64,000 bases of DNA from an uncultured Butyrivibrio sp. (GTDB lineage: Bacteria > Bacillota > Clostridia > Lachnospirales > Lachnospiraceae). The stretch spans positions 1-64,000 of the forward strand of contig CAMVNV010000001.1 of NCBI GenBank assembly GCA_947168935.1. The letters are read 5' to 3'. Position numbers and translations under genes: made by a program. The notes beneath the pieces were generated by a model. It was not told the origin of the DNA. It saw nothing but the letters and a program-made list of their open reading frames with translations, and ran no database searches. Positions 17,316-26,530 of the stretch are shown piece after piece (within the stretch, counting starts at the first letter, position 1; the number at the start of each line of letters is the position of its first letter).

Positions 17316-18257
17316 TCAGCGTTCTGCACGCATAGGATTATTTAAGAAATCCTCATATGTAAGCTTGATTCCCTCGTCAAGCTCAGTCTTGTATGTCCAT
17401 CCAAGATTTGCTGCCTTAGATACATCAAGAAGCTTTCTTGGTGTTCCGTTTGGCTTAGTAGAATCCCAACGGATCTCGCCTTCATAGCCGATGATCTTAG
17501 CAACTTTTTCTGTAAGCTCCTTGATAGTAAGCTCTTTACCAGTACCTGCGTTAACTGTCTCATCGCCTGAGTAGTTGTTCATAAGGAATACGCAGAGGTT
17601 AGCAAGGTCGTCAACGTAAAGGAACTCACGAAGTGGTGATCCATCACCCCAGCATGTTACGAATGGAAGGTTCTGCTCCTTAGCTTCATGGAAGCGGCGG
17701 ATAAGAGCAGGAAGAACATGTGAGTGCTCTGGGTGATAGTTATCATTAGGTCCGTAAAGGTTAGTAGGCATTACAGAGATATAATCTGTGCCGTACTGAC
17801 CATTTAAGTATTCACAGTATTTAAGACCGCTGATCTTAGCAAGTGCATAAGCTTCGTTAGTCTTCTCAAGTTCTGATGTAAGAAGAACCTTCTCTGTCAT
17901 AGGCTGTGGGGCCATACGTGGATAGATGCAGGATGATCCGAGGAATTCAAGCTTCTTACAGCCATTCTGCCATGCAGAGTGAATTACGTTCATCTCAAGG
18001 ATCATGTTGTCGTACATGAAATCAGCCTTAGCTGTAGCATTGCCCATGATTCCGCCAACTTTTGCAGCTGCAAGGAATACATATTCAGGCTTTTCCTTGG
18101 CAAAAAACTCTTCAACCTGATCCTGACGTGTAAGATCAAGCTCTTTGTGTGTACGAGTAATGATATTTGTATATCCCTGACGCTCAAGTTCTCTTACGAT
18201 CGCAGAGCCAACCATTCCGCGGTGGCCTGCAACATATATCTTTGAATTCTTTTCCAT
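17316..18257 (-). CDS. fcl: GDP-L-fucose synthase
   Basis: The 313-residue short-chain dehydrogenase begins with the NADP-binding motif VAGHRGMVGSAIVREL. It contains EFLGSSCIYPRMAPQPMTE, the catalytic YALAKISGLKYCE (YxxxK) and LREFLYVDDLA. It epimerises and reduces GDP-4-keto-6-deoxymannose, the product of Gmd, to GDP-L-fucose, a donor for surface glycans. gmd lies directly upstream on the same strand with a 285-base gap containing hairpins. Length and motifs are normal. Confidence 0.95.
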   Translation of the reverse strand: MEKNSKIYVAGHRGMVGSAIVRELERQGYTNIITRTHKELDLTRQDQVEEFFAKEKPEYVFLAAAKVGGIMGNATAKADFMYDNMILEMNVIHSAWQNGCKKLEFLGSSCIYPRMAPQPMTEKVLLTSELEKTNEAYALAKISGLKYCEYLNGQYGTDYISVMPTNLYGPNDNYHPEHSHVLPALIRRFHEAKEQNLPFVTCWGDGSPLREFLYVDDLANLCVFLMNNYSGDETVNAGTGKELTIKELTEKVAKIIGYEGEIRWDSTKPNGTPRKLLDVSKAANLGWTYKTELDEGIKLTYEDFLNNPMRAER

Positions 18258-18337
18258 TCCTATTGCCTCATTCTAGTTCATAAAGTATGACTTCTTAAAT
18301 GTAAATTACAGAAACGCGCATTTACTGCGTGTTTCGT

Positions 18338-18428
18338 GATTCGATGAATCGGTTGGCAATAGAGCCTTCGACGAAGTCGAACTCAATTGGCTCTATTGCT
18401 GCATTTTTGAATCTATGATTCAAAAATG
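18338..18428. repeat. Cluster of three hairpins between gmd and fcl
   Basis: Consecutive inverted repeats are GATTC-gat-GAATC, GCAATAGAGCC...GGCTCTATTGC (enclosing a smaller TTCGA/TCGAA stem) and CATTTTTGAATC-tat-GATTCAAAAATG. The last is a perfect 12-bp stem with a three-base loop. Similar three-base-loop hairpins with GAATC/GATTC arms occur at 58380-58435. They could be a terminator or mRNA processing element between the two genes, or a dispersed intergenic repeat. Confidence 0.7.
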
Positions 18429-18542
18429 TATACATTATATGCATATTTCTGTTTTCATATAATAAATCTTATCCCCAATCACTCTGTATAATTCCATATT
18501 CGGGACTTAAGATTTATCCTTTTTAATCATTACATCAAATTA

Positions 18543-19634
18543 TTACTTAACAAGGCCCTTTTCGAGGTACTCCTCAAGGTTGAACTTGATGTTCTCTTCA
18601 GATCTTTCTACAGCAACTTTTCTCATATCGGACTCAACCATGATATGTACAAGTTCTTCGAAAGATGTCTTTGTAGGATTCCAGTTAAGCTCTGTCTTAG
18701 CCTTTGTAGGATCACCCCAAAGGTTAACAACGTCTGTAGGTCTGTAGAAATCAGGGCTAACTTCTACAAGTACTTTACCTGTAGCCTTATCGATACCCTT
18801 TTCATCCATTCCTTCGCCCTTGAACTCAAGTTCGATTCCTGCATAGTGGAATGCGAGCTGACAGAACTCACGTACGCTGTGCTGAACACCGGTAGCGATT
18901 ACGAAGTCATCTGGCTTCTCATTCTGAAGGATGAGCCACATACACTCAACATAATCTCTTGCATAACCCCAGTCACGAAGTGAAGAAAGGTTACCAAGAA
19001 GGAGCTTGTCCTGCTTGCCCTGTGCGATTCTTGCAGCTGCAAGTGTGATCTTACGTGTAACGAAAGTCTCTCCTCTTCTCTCTGACTCGTGGTTAAAGAG
19101 GATACCGTTACATGCGAACATATTGTAGGCATCACGATACTCTTTTACGATCCAGAAACCATACTGCTTTGCAACAGCATATGGGCTGTAAGGATGGAAA
19201 GGAGTCTTCTCGTTCTGAGGGACTTCCTCAACCTTACCGTAAAGCTCTGATGTTGATGCCTGATAAATACGGCAAGTCTCAGCAAGACCGCAGATTCTTA
19301 CTGCTTCAAGTACACGAAGTACGCCTGTAGCTACAACGTCTGCTGTATATTCCGGAACATCAAAGCTGACCTGAACATGTGACTGTGCAGCGAGGTTATA
19401 AATTTCATCAGGACGAACAGATCCGATGATCTTGATAAGGCTCATTGAATCTCCGAGATCGCCATAATGAAGGTGGAAGTTTCTCTCTCCTTCAAGATGT
19501 GAGATACGCTCTCTAAAGTCAACTGATGAACGACGGATCATTCCATGAACTTCATATCCCTTTGAAAGAAGAAGCTCTGCAAGGTATGAACCATCCTGAC
19601 CTGTAATTCCGGTAATAAGTGCTTTTTTTGCCAT
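18543..19634 (-). CDS. gmd: GDP-mannose 4,6-dehydratase
   Basis: The 363-residue SDR enzyme starts [21 protein letters not shown] with the NADP motif. It has [37 protein letters not shown], including the catalytic YxxxK, and [12 protein letters not shown] for the GDP sugar. It makes GDP-4-keto-6-deoxy-mannose, which Fcl converts to GDP-fucose. It is expected in the cytoplasm. A strong AAGAAAGGA precedes the ATG. The pair gmd-fcl supplies fucose to the polysaccharide locus next door. Confidence 0.96.
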   Translation of the reverse strand: MAKKALITGITGQDGSYLAELLLSKGYEVHGMIRRSSVDFRERISHLEGERNFHLHYGDLGDSMSLIKIIGSVRPDEIYNLAAQSHVQVSFDVPEYTADVVATGVLRVLEAVRICGLAETCRIYQASTSELYGKVEEVPQNEKTPFHPYSPYAVAKQYGFWIVKEYRDAYNMFACNGILFNHESERRGETFVTRKITLAAARIAQGKQDKLLLGNLSSLRDWGYARDYVECMWLILQNEKPDDFVIATGVQHSVREFCQLAFHYAGIELEFKGEGMDEKGIDKATGKVLVEVSPDFYRPTDVVNLWGDPTKAKTELNWNPTKTSFEELVHIMVESDMRKVAVERSEENIKFNLEEYLEKGLVK

Positions 19635-19803
19635 ATATTATTCCTTTCTTTTTGAATCTTTGATCCAATATTGAAGTGACTCACAGTTCTGATTTAACTA
19701 TGTTTTGACGTGAAAAGAATAAACAATTTCTTCTCACTGTAGGCATTATATAACTAATATTAGTGTTTGCGTAGTCACTAAGTTGACCAAAAATAGCATT
19801 ATA

Positions 19804-19832
19804 TTGACCTTGCTTTTTAGCGCCTTTATAAT
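19804..19832 (+). promoter_or_regulatory. Promoter of the AraC-family regulator gene
   Basis: TTGACC and TATAAT are separated by exactly 17 bases and lie about 60 bases before the araC-type ATG. This is a near-consensus sigma-A promoter. On the opposite strand a TATAAT (19744-19749) may serve gmd, but I see no good -35 for it. Confidence 0.75.
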
Positions 19833-19892
19833 ATTTTTAAGACAATCAAAAGCTGTTATGTATCAAAACTATCCTCTGAAAAGGGAAGGAAT

Positions 19893-20765
19893 ATGGAAAA
19901 CTATTTATTCCACGGCAATCTTGTTGCTTCAAACAGAATACTTTATACTCCGTCCCAATTTGCAAAGTCATCCCTGATCCACCTTCAGGAAGTTGGCTCT
20001 CTTCAGGCCACAAGACAGCACACCAGTAGCCGTCAGGGACTTGGTTCATACCTCTTTTTCCTGATCGAATCAGGTCAGGGAACTCTCAACTATGATGGTA
20101 CATCATATGAGCTTAGCGAAGGGGACTGTGTATTCATTGACTGTAGAAAGCCTTACTCCCATACGACTTCCAAAAAACTCTGGAAGCTTGACTGGGTGCA
20201 CTTCCACGGCACCAATATGGAGAACATATATCTCAAGTATTTAGAGCGTGGAGGGCAGCCGGTTTTCCGTGCAGACAGTCCTAAGCACTATCTTGACATT
20301 ATTGATGGTATATATGGCATAGCTTCTTCCGATGATTACTTAAGGGACATGAAGATTTATGAACAGCTAACAAGACTCCTCACACTCCTGATGGAGGAAA
20401 GCTGGCACCCTGAGAATATTCCGGAAAATACTGCAGGCAAAAAGAAAAGCCTCCAGGAAATAAAAGCTTACCTGGAGACTACTTATACTGAAAAAATCAC
20501 ACTTGATGACCTCGCATCAAGGTTTTATATAAACAAATATTACTTAACAAGAATCTTCAAAGAACAATACGGCTCAACCATTACAAACTATATACTTGAG
20601 CTAAGAATTACAAGAGCCAAGCAGCTCTTGCGCTTCTCTGAAATGCCAATCGAGGAGGTCGGCAATGCTGTCGGCATAAACGACGCAAATTACTTCGCCC
20701 GCATATTTAGAAAGATTGAAGGTACAACACCTCATAACTATAGAAAGCTATGGTCTCAGCTATAA
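19893..20765 (+). CDS. AraC-family transcriptional regulator
   Basis: The 290-residue protein has an N-terminal cupin-like sensor (FFLIESGQGTLNYDGTSYELSEGDCVFIDCRKPY). The C-terminal double HTH contains ITLDDLASRFYINKYYLTRIFKEQYG and PIEEVGNAVGINDANYFARIFRKIEGTTPHNYRK. Such regulators usually respond to a carbohydrate. It faces gmd and is convergent with the large membrane-protein gene, so it may control polysaccharide or sugar genes nearby, but the target is not shown. An AAGGGAAGGA precedes the ATG. Confidence 0.9.
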   Translation: MENYLFHGNLVASNRILYTPSQFAKSSLIHLQEVGSLQATRQHTSSRQGLGSYLFFLIESGQGTLNYDGTSYELSEGDCVFIDCRKPYSHTTSKKLWKLDWVHFHGTNMENIYLKYLERGGQPVFRADSPKHYLDIIDGIYGIASSDDYLRDMKIYEQLTRLLTLLMEESWHPENIPENTAGKKKSLQEIKAYLETTYTEKITLDDLASRFYINKYYLTRIFKEQYGSTITNYILELRITRAKQLLRFSEMPIEEVGNAVGINDANYFARIFRKIEGTTPHNYRKLWSQL

Positions 20766-20832
20766 TCCGACAGTCTGGCCAATGATAAAGACATCTATCA
20801 TTAACAAACTTGTGCGCTTGTCTTCGGCTCGC

Positions 20833-22632
20833 TCACTCCGAGCGAAGGAATCCATCATCTATTTCCTCGCCCATAAGTGTAACCTTTGCCTTCGTAGGCG
20901 CTGATGGAAACGGCTCATACCCCGTCTGATCGCCGTTTACCGGGTAGTAAAACGTCTTTCCATCTATCTCGTAAGACTCAAGCTCATAGGATGAATAGTC
21001 CTGCTGAACCAGAAGGTATTTTGCCTGAAATCTTGGCACTTCATACATTACAAGTCTTAGTGATTTATAGCCTATGAACAGGACTACAAACGCCATAATA
21101 ACCGGTATAAGCCTTTTTTCCGCTCCTCTTCTATAGAACAAAAGTGTCACCAGTTTGCCAACCATAAGGACTGCAGGAAGCCATATATAAAGCGCTCCGT
21201 ACCTTACAAGTGGGGATGATGTGATAAAAAAGGCAAGGGCTACATAGCAGATTAGGTCGATAAATGCAAAGTCTTTGAAGGACACCGTTCTGTGTCTTGC
21301 CATCATGACGACCTTGCCAGCACCTTTCATTGATGATGAATCATTTCTTCGCTGCAGGACGAAATATACTAAAGCGAATAATAACAGCCCAATTAGAAAT
21401 ACTACGTCGGCTATAAGCATAGCCTTATTGAATGCTGAGAGGCTCCTGAACCAGTCAGGGAACCATTTGGTAATGCTTATGTTATAAAGCGCAGCATCAG
21501 TATATCCTCTGCCATATACGGCTATCTCATGTGCGTCATACTGGGCTGTCCCTTTAGGAATCTTCCATGCAAATGAGAACAGGTCAATAAATGTAACAGG
21601 ATATACGAGCCATCCTGATATCATCATATTTCTGATAAAAAACGGTATCGCTACAAACAATCCCAGTCCTATAAAATACCAGATCGCCTTGGGCCTGCTT
21701 ATAAGTCTGGCATGCATTATCTTCCAGACAGGCTTTATAGCAAGCAGTAAAAGGGGGGCTGCAGACAGCTTTAATGTAACTGCATATACCACAAGTATAC
21801 AGAGCATTGCATAGGGATAGAATCTCTTTTCCCTGTCTCTGTCAAGATCCAGCCAGGATATAAGAATATAAAGGACCATGCACATGACAAAATAATCTGA
21901 TGCAGGCGATACGATCTCATCGAGTATGGTAAAGATATAATATATTGCAATAAGTCTTACAGCATCCGGAACGGTAAAGTATCCGCGTCTTCCTATCTGA
22001 ATAATATCAACACACTTCCAGGAAAGAAGAAGGACAAAATATCCGGCCATTGAGTGAAGCGATTGCCCACCTGCCCACGAGAAGCTGTAAAGCGCACAAA
22101 GCGGATATACTGCGCTGTTATATGCAAGCCTCTGATTGAAATTGCCAAGGCCTTTAACTGCACCGTATAGCTCATTCCAGTGTATCGCCTGAGCGTGGTA
22201 TAAGCCTGTGTCATAATGCTCTAATCCATGGGATGTGAAGTAGGCTATGATAAAAAATATCACTACATAGGTTATGACAAGCTTAGTACTGATATGCCTT
22301 CCAATGCCATATGACAATATCTTGTAGAACATGTCACGAAGGGCATATGCACATACCCCAAGGGTTGCAACAAATAAGATGATATTGGCAACAAGTCCTA
22401 TTCCACCCCATATGCTCACAAACTGAGCATAGACAGATACAAGGACAAGACCCGTTATTAGATAGTTCTCACGAAATTGCACTTCATAGGGTGCTGTACG
22501 CAAAGCGGCATTCCTTCTCTGCGGCACAGAATGCTGCAGAAAAGAAATGCCGGTCATTAAATAGTGAAAACCATATCCTGCAAAATAAGTTGTAAAAATC
22601 ACATATAGCCAATTAATAGCAGTGATCAACAT
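20833..22632 (-). CDS. Large polytopic membrane protein, LIC_10190-like
   Basis: The 599-residue protein has about 12 hydrophobic segments. After the first membrane helices is a loop reading HYDTGLYHAQAIHWNELYG, which recalls the LIC_10190-type membrane family and the acidic first loop of GT-C glycosyltransferases. The function is unproven; glycan synthesis or transfer at the membrane is a reasonable guess given the neighbours. I start it at the ATG of MLITAINW, after GGGAG, which removes the overlap with the YuiD-like gene. The 3' end runs into a hairpin shared with the convergent araC gene. Confidence 0.65.
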   Translation of the reverse strand: MLITAINWLYVIFTTYFAGYGFHYLMTGISFLQHSVPQRRNAALRTAPYEVQFRENYLITGLVLVSVYAQFVSIWGGIGLVANIILFVATLGVCAYALRDMFYKILSYGIGRHISTKLVITYVVIFFIIAYFTSHGLEHYDTGLYHAQAIHWNELYGAVKGLGNFNQRLAYNSAVYPLCALYSFSWAGGQSLHSMAGYFVLLLSWKCVDIIQIGRRGYFTVPDAVRLIAIYYIFTILDEIVSPASDYFVMCMVLYILISWLDLDRDREKRFYPYAMLCILVVYAVTLKLSAAPLLLLAIKPVWKIMHARLISRPKAIWYFIGLGLFVAIPFFIRNMMISGWLVYPVTFIDLFSFAWKIPKGTAQYDAHEIAVYGRGYTDAALYNISITKWFPDWFRSLSAFNKAMLIADVVFLIGLLLFALVYFVLQRRNDSSSMKGAGKVVMMARHRTVSFKDFAFIDLICYVALAFFITSSPLVRYGALYIWLPAVLMVGKLVTLLFYRRGAEKRLIPVIMAFVVLFIGYKSLRLVMYEVPRFQAKYLLVQQDYSSYELESYEIDGKTFYYPVNGDQTGYEPFPSAPTKAKVTLMGEEIDDGFLRSE

Positions 22633-22652
22633 CTGTTTTTCACTCTCCCGTT

Positions 22653-23117
22653 TTAACCTACAATTCCCTGGAATATGCATCCAACGATGACACCAAGTAT
22701 AGCTCCCATGATTACCTGAAGCGGTGTATGTCCTACAAAGACTTTGAGCTTCTCGTCATCCGGAATATCCTTGCCCATCTCTTCAAAAAGCTCTGCAAGG
22801 TTCTTGATAACAACTGCCTGTTTACCAGTCTCACGTCTTACGCCCATAGCATCATGCATTGTAATAAGGGCCAGGATTCCGGCAAGAGCAAATTCAAAAC
22901 CGGATACACCGTATGTAAAACCTACGATGGTAACAAGGCTCATTACAGTAGCTGAATGTGAGCTTGGCATTCCGCCATCTCCAAGGAGTCTTTCCTTGTT
23001 AAACTCTTTATATGTGGCCATATAGATAAGAGTTTTTAAAATCTGTGCAGTAAACCAGGCGGTTACAGGGCACATTATTATAACATTATTGAAAAGGTCA
23101 TTAAAAAAATCCAACAT
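22653..23117 (-). CDS. YuiD-like divergent PAP2 (DUF212) membrane protein
   Basis: The 154-residue protein matches the YuiD/DUF212 family: FTAQILKTLIY, then GDGGMPSSHSATVMSLVTIVG and MHDAMGVRRETGKQA, and LKVFVGHTPLQVIMGAILGV. The SSHS and GHTP motifs resemble acid-phosphatase (PAP2) motifs, so a role in lipid or undecaprenyl-pyrophosphate dephosphorylation has been suggested for the family but is not established. It lies between rfbD and the large membrane protein gene. Confidence 0.85.
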   Translation of the reverse strand: MLDFFNDLFNNVIIMCPVTAWFTAQILKTLIYMATYKEFNKERLLGDGGMPSSHSATVMSLVTIVGFTYGVSGFEFALAGILALITMHDAMGVRRETGKQAVVIKNLAELFEEMGKDIPDDEKLKVFVGHTPLQVIMGAILGVIVGCIFQGIVG

Positions 23118-23162
23118 AATAATCTTTCTATTTTCAAATCTGGTATTGGTACATCAGTATCA

Positions 23163-24029
23163 TCAGATAGACTTAATGTACTCAGCGATCGCATCATGCC
23201 AGTCAGCAAACATGAAATCGCTTGTGAGCTTGAACATATAATTTTCAAGTATTGAATAAGCTGGTCTTGGAGCGCTTGCAGGGTTCATCTCCATGTACTT
23301 CTTAGTAGATACGTGGTTAACCTTAGTTGTCTTACCCGCAAGACGGAATATCTCGTCAGTAAAATCAGCCCAGCTGCATGACCCTTCACAGGTTCCATGG
23401 AAAAGTCCATAGTTATCTGTAGGAAGAAGGTAATGAATAGCTTTAGCAAGCTCTACAGTACTTGTAGGGCTTCCAACCTGGTCATCAACTACTGATACTT
23501 CATCATGATTTTCTGAGAGCCTGAGCATTGTCTTAACAAAGTTCTTGCCATCGCCGTAAAGCCATGCTGTTCTTATTGTGAAGAAATGTTCTGCAAACTG
23601 CTCTACAAATTTCTCACCTGCAAGTTTTGTTGTTCCATATGCACTAACAGGGCCTACCTGATCAAACTCTGTATAAGGCTTTGTTCCATTTCCTGCAAAG
23701 ACATAGTCTGTAGAAATATGAACCAACTTTGCTCCTGTCTCTGTTGCAGCTATAGCAAGGTTTCTGGGTCCTATAGCATTGATCTTATAAGACAGATCCC
23801 AATCCTTCTCCTGTGCATCTACAGCTGTATATGCTGCGCAGTTAATGATAGCATAAGGCTTAACCTCTCTTGCAAGAGCAAGTACACTATCTACATTAGT
23901 GATATCAAGACTGCGGATTCCTTCGCCATCACAAACATCTGTATTGATAAGTTCAAACTCATTACCAATCTCTTTATTGACCTGTCTTCCAAGCTGTCCA
24001 TTACATCCTGTAACAATTATCTTTTTCAT
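23163..24029 (-). CDS. rfbD: dTDP-4-dehydrorhamnose reductase
   Basis: The 288-residue SDR protein has VTGCNGQLGRQVNKE at the N-terminus, VHISTDYVFAGNGTKPYTE, YGTTKLAGEKFVE with the catalytic YxxxK, and FTIRTAWLYGDGKNFVKTML. It makes dTDP-L-rhamnose from the 4-keto intermediate for cell-surface glycans. The other rml genes are not in this window. A GGAAGG lies ahead of the ATG. Confidence 0.93.
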   Translation of the reverse strand: MKKIIVTGCNGQLGRQVNKEIGNEFELINTDVCDGEGIRSLDITNVDSVLALAREVKPYAIINCAAYTAVDAQEKDWDLSYKINAIGPRNLAIAATETGAKLVHISTDYVFAGNGTKPYTEFDQVGPVSAYGTTKLAGEKFVEQFAEHFFTIRTAWLYGDGKNFVKTMLRLSENHDEVSVVDDQVGSPTSTVELAKAIHYLLPTDNYGLFHGTCEGSCSWADFTDEIFRLAGKTTKVNHVSTKKYMEMNPASAPRPAYSILENYMFKLTSDFMFADWHDAIAEYIKSI

Positions 24030-24050
24030 TGAAAAAAACCTTCCTGCTTA

Positions 24051-24317
24051 TTATATTTCTCCAAGTCCGTCTTCTACTGCCTGAACCATGCCCGCAAGTG
24101 CTTCTTCTTCGTCAATTCCCTGACATGTAAATTCAAGTTCATCTCCGCACTTAACACCTGCACCAAGAACGCTTAATACGCTTTTCGCATTAGCTGTATT
24201 CTCTCTTACCTGAAAAGTGATCAGCGATTTATATCTCATAGCCACTTTGCAAAGAATACCCGCTGGACGCAAGTGAAGTCCGGTAGGATTCTTAATGACT
24301 ACCTTCTGACTTACCAT
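24051..24317 (-). CDS. Phosphocarrier protein HPr
   Basis: This 88-residue HPr has TGLHLRPAG with the phospho-acceptor His15 and NAKSVLSVLG with the regulatory Ser46. It relays phosphate from enzyme I to PTS sugar permeases and, phosphorylated on Ser46, acts in catabolite control. It follows ybbR at the end of the cdaA operon. The ATG at 24317 gives the canonical N-terminus. The ORF track's TTG three codons upstream is closer to GGAGG, so the start is not fully settled. Confidence 0.9.
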   Translation of the reverse strand: MVSQKVVIKNPTGLHLRPAGILCKVAMRYKSLITFQVRENTANAKSVLSVLGAGVKCGDELEFTCQGIDEEEALAGMVQAVEDGLGEI

Positions 24318-24338
24318 AAAACCCAAAAACCTCCATTA

Positions 24339-25652
24339 CTACTCATCATCTTCTGTTTTTTCTTCTTCAGGAGCAGTTGCTGTGATCGATACTCGAACTG
24401 TTCCTTCTATCTCAACACCTTCAGGAGGTGTGAAGCTTACTGTAACTGTATACGTACCTGACTCAAGACTCTCACCTTCTTCAAGCTGAGATGTAAGCTG
24501 ACTCAAGTCGATTGTCGCATTAAGATCTGCAGCAGATACCTCTTTAATAGTATCGTTAAGACCTGCTATATCAACTGTAAAGCTGGAATCATCTGATCCG
24601 TTACCAAGAACTATCTTGTAATTCTCCGGAACATTATCGTAGGTCACACTACCTGCATCGATAGTTATGGTCCTGTTAGCCTGCGGTATGATGTCAACTA
24701 CTACAGTACAGATTCCATTAAAATCAGCATCTCCAAGTGATATTCCACTAGGCAGATAATCTGCAATATTAACTGTTGTCTGAAGATCTGATGTAAGTCC
24801 TGTTACATCAAGAGGATCTGATACATTAATGCTTGTAACATCTGCAAGAACCGAAGACTTACCTGCTATAACAACCGTATCCGGTGTGCTGGCTATATCA
24901 CCTGATAGCATAAATCCATCAGCCGGTTCTCCTGTCGTATGATAATTGATAGGTACAGTCTTGACAGCAAGAATAGTTACATTAACCCTTACAGCTGTAA
25001 TGTTCATGGAGATAGAAGAATCTGTTACAACACTGCCATTCTCATCATACAGCTTGATAGAAACATCTGTTCCGATGTTGGAAGTAAAGCCTGTAACATC
25101 TACATCAACTGATGCTCTGTCTATCCTGTCTATTACTGACTGAGGTCCGCTTATTCTAACCTGGTTCTGATCGGTAGAAACGGAACTAACTATATATCCA
25201 TCACTTACGGTTCCTGAAGTTGTAGCTCCAAGTGCAAGCGTGCTTGTAGCAAGGTTTTCAATTGAAAGTGCAACTTCCGTACTGCTGGGAATAACTGAAT
25301 CTATCTTTCCGGAATCCTTGGTAATAGTGATCTCGATCGGGACAGTACTACCGTCTGTCATTTTCTCGAAATCTGCTATTGCAACTATATTATCCTTGGA
25401 AAAGCTTTCTATTACAGATCTGGGTGCTCTTACGGTAACGGAACTGATAATGTCGGTATTATCAAGTACCTCATACACTTCCCCCGCATCAGAGATAATG
25501 CTTGTGTTTCTGAATGTTACCGGAATATTCGTAAATCTCTCTGTCGAAACCGGATCGTTAATATTGGTAACAAGGAACCACATAACTGCTGCAAAGAGAA
25601 CTGATGCTATCTTAAGTCCCCAGTTAGAGTAAAGTCCTCGTAAGAATTTCAT
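24339..25652 (-). CDS. cdaR: YbbR-domain protein, CdaA regulator
   Basis: The 437-residue protein has an N-terminal membrane helix (IASVLFAAVMWFLV) followed by about four beta-rich YbbR repeats, with recurring segments like PVTFRNT and PINYHTTGEPADGFMLSG. YbbR (CdaR) proteins bind and modulate the diadenylate cyclase CdaA from outside the membrane. Its start overlaps the cdaA stop by four bases, so the two are co-translated. The acidic end (EEEKTEDDE) is extra. The usual glmM neighbour is missing and HPr takes its place. Confidence 0.9.
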   Translation of the reverse strand: MKFLRGLYSNWGLKIASVLFAAVMWFLVTNINDPVSTERFTNIPVTFRNTSIISDAGEVYEVLDNTDIISSVTVRAPRSVIESFSKDNIVAIADFEKMTDGSTVPIEITITKDSGKIDSVIPSSTEVALSIENLATSTLALGATTSGTVSDGYIVSSVSTDQNQVRISGPQSVIDRIDRASVDVDVTGFTSNIGTDVSIKLYDENGSVVTDSSISMNITAVRVNVTILAVKTVPINYHTTGEPADGFMLSGDIASTPDTVVIAGKSSVLADVTSINVSDPLDVTGLTSDLQTTVNIADYLPSGISLGDADFNGICTVVVDIIPQANRTITIDAGSVTYDNVPENYKIVLGNGSDDSSFTVDIAGLNDTIKEVSAADLNATIDLSQLTSQLEEGESLESGTYTVTVSFTPPEGVEIEGTVRVSITATAPEEEKTEDDE

Positions 25653-26515
25653 TCTGCCTTGACCCTCCCTCTGAAAACAGGTCTGTGTTTATGTTCCTCT
25701 TCAGTCTTATTCTGAATCTGTCTAAGTCTTTCTTTAAGGCTCTCAGAATCAAGGGATCTGTCGAGAACTCCGCCATATGCTACTGATATCTTACCTGTTT
25801 CCTCAGAAACGATAATGGTGAGTGAATCAGTAACTTCAGATACACCAACACCGGCTCTGTGTCTGGTTCCAAGCTCTTTACCAATGTTCATGTTGTCTGA
25901 AAGTGGAAGATAACATGTAGCAGCAGTAATACGATTGCCTCTGACGATAACTGCTCCATCATGAAGCGGTGTATTATGCTCAAAAATATTGATAAGAAGC
26001 TGACTTGTAACTATAGCGTCAACTTCAATTCCTGTCTGTTCATATTCTGCCAGTGAATGTTCCTGCTCTATAACGATGAGCGCACCTGTTCTTACTTTAG
26101 CCATTTCAACACAGGCTCTTGCTATCTCATCTATTGTGCGGTCAGAAAATCTTCCTTCGCCACTGCTTATATCAAACGGGAAAATACCAGAAAGAAAGTT
26201 TTTACGTCCCAGCTGTTCAAGTGCTCTTCTTAGCTCTGGCTGAAGAACTACTACAACCGCTATTACAGCTATACTAAGAACATTCTGTACTATCCACAGA
26301 ATCGTGTTCATGTTGAACAGGGCCGCAATAATGATGAAAACGACAATGACAACAATACCTTTCATCAAAGACCATATTCTGGTATTACGCATCCATACCA
26401 ACATATGGTAAACGAGAAAGGCAATGATCAGGATTTCAACAATATCCGTCCCTTTTATATCGGGCATATGAAAGTTGGTAAAATTAGTGTCAAGTAATGA
26501 CTGAAGCGTCTCCAT
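25649..26515 (-). CDS. cdaA: Diadenylate cyclase CdaA
   Basis: This 288-residue membrane enzyme has three N-terminal helices and a DAC domain with the signature motifs LHDGAVIVRGNRI (DGA) and GTRHRAGVG (RHR). It condenses two ATP into c-di-AMP, which controls potassium and osmolyte transport and cell-wall homeostasis. The ATG at 26515 follows GAGG; the ORF track includes four more codons from a TTG. It is coupled to ybbR downstream and preceded by an unknown membrane protein gene. Confidence 0.95.
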   Translation of the reverse strand: METLQSLLDTNFTNFHMPDIKGTDIVEILIIAFLVYHMLVWMRNTRIWSLMKGIVVIVVFIIIAALFNMNTILWIVQNVLSIAVIAVVVVLQPELRRALEQLGRKNFLSGIFPFDISSGEGRFSDRTIDEIARACVEMAKVRTGALIVIEQEHSLAEYEQTGIEVDAIVTSQLLINIFEHNTPLHDGAVIVRGNRITAATCYLPLSDNMNIGKELGTRHRAGVGVSEVTDSLTIIVSEETGKISVAYGGVLDRSLDSESLKERLRQIQNKTEEEHKHRPVFRGRVKAE

Positions 26516-26530
26516 TCTTAACCTCAAGAA

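Noticed and set aside
24051-24317. HPr lacking Ser46
   Set aside because: First impression from SVLGAG. Counting from His15 places NAKS at position 46, so both phosphorylation sites are present.
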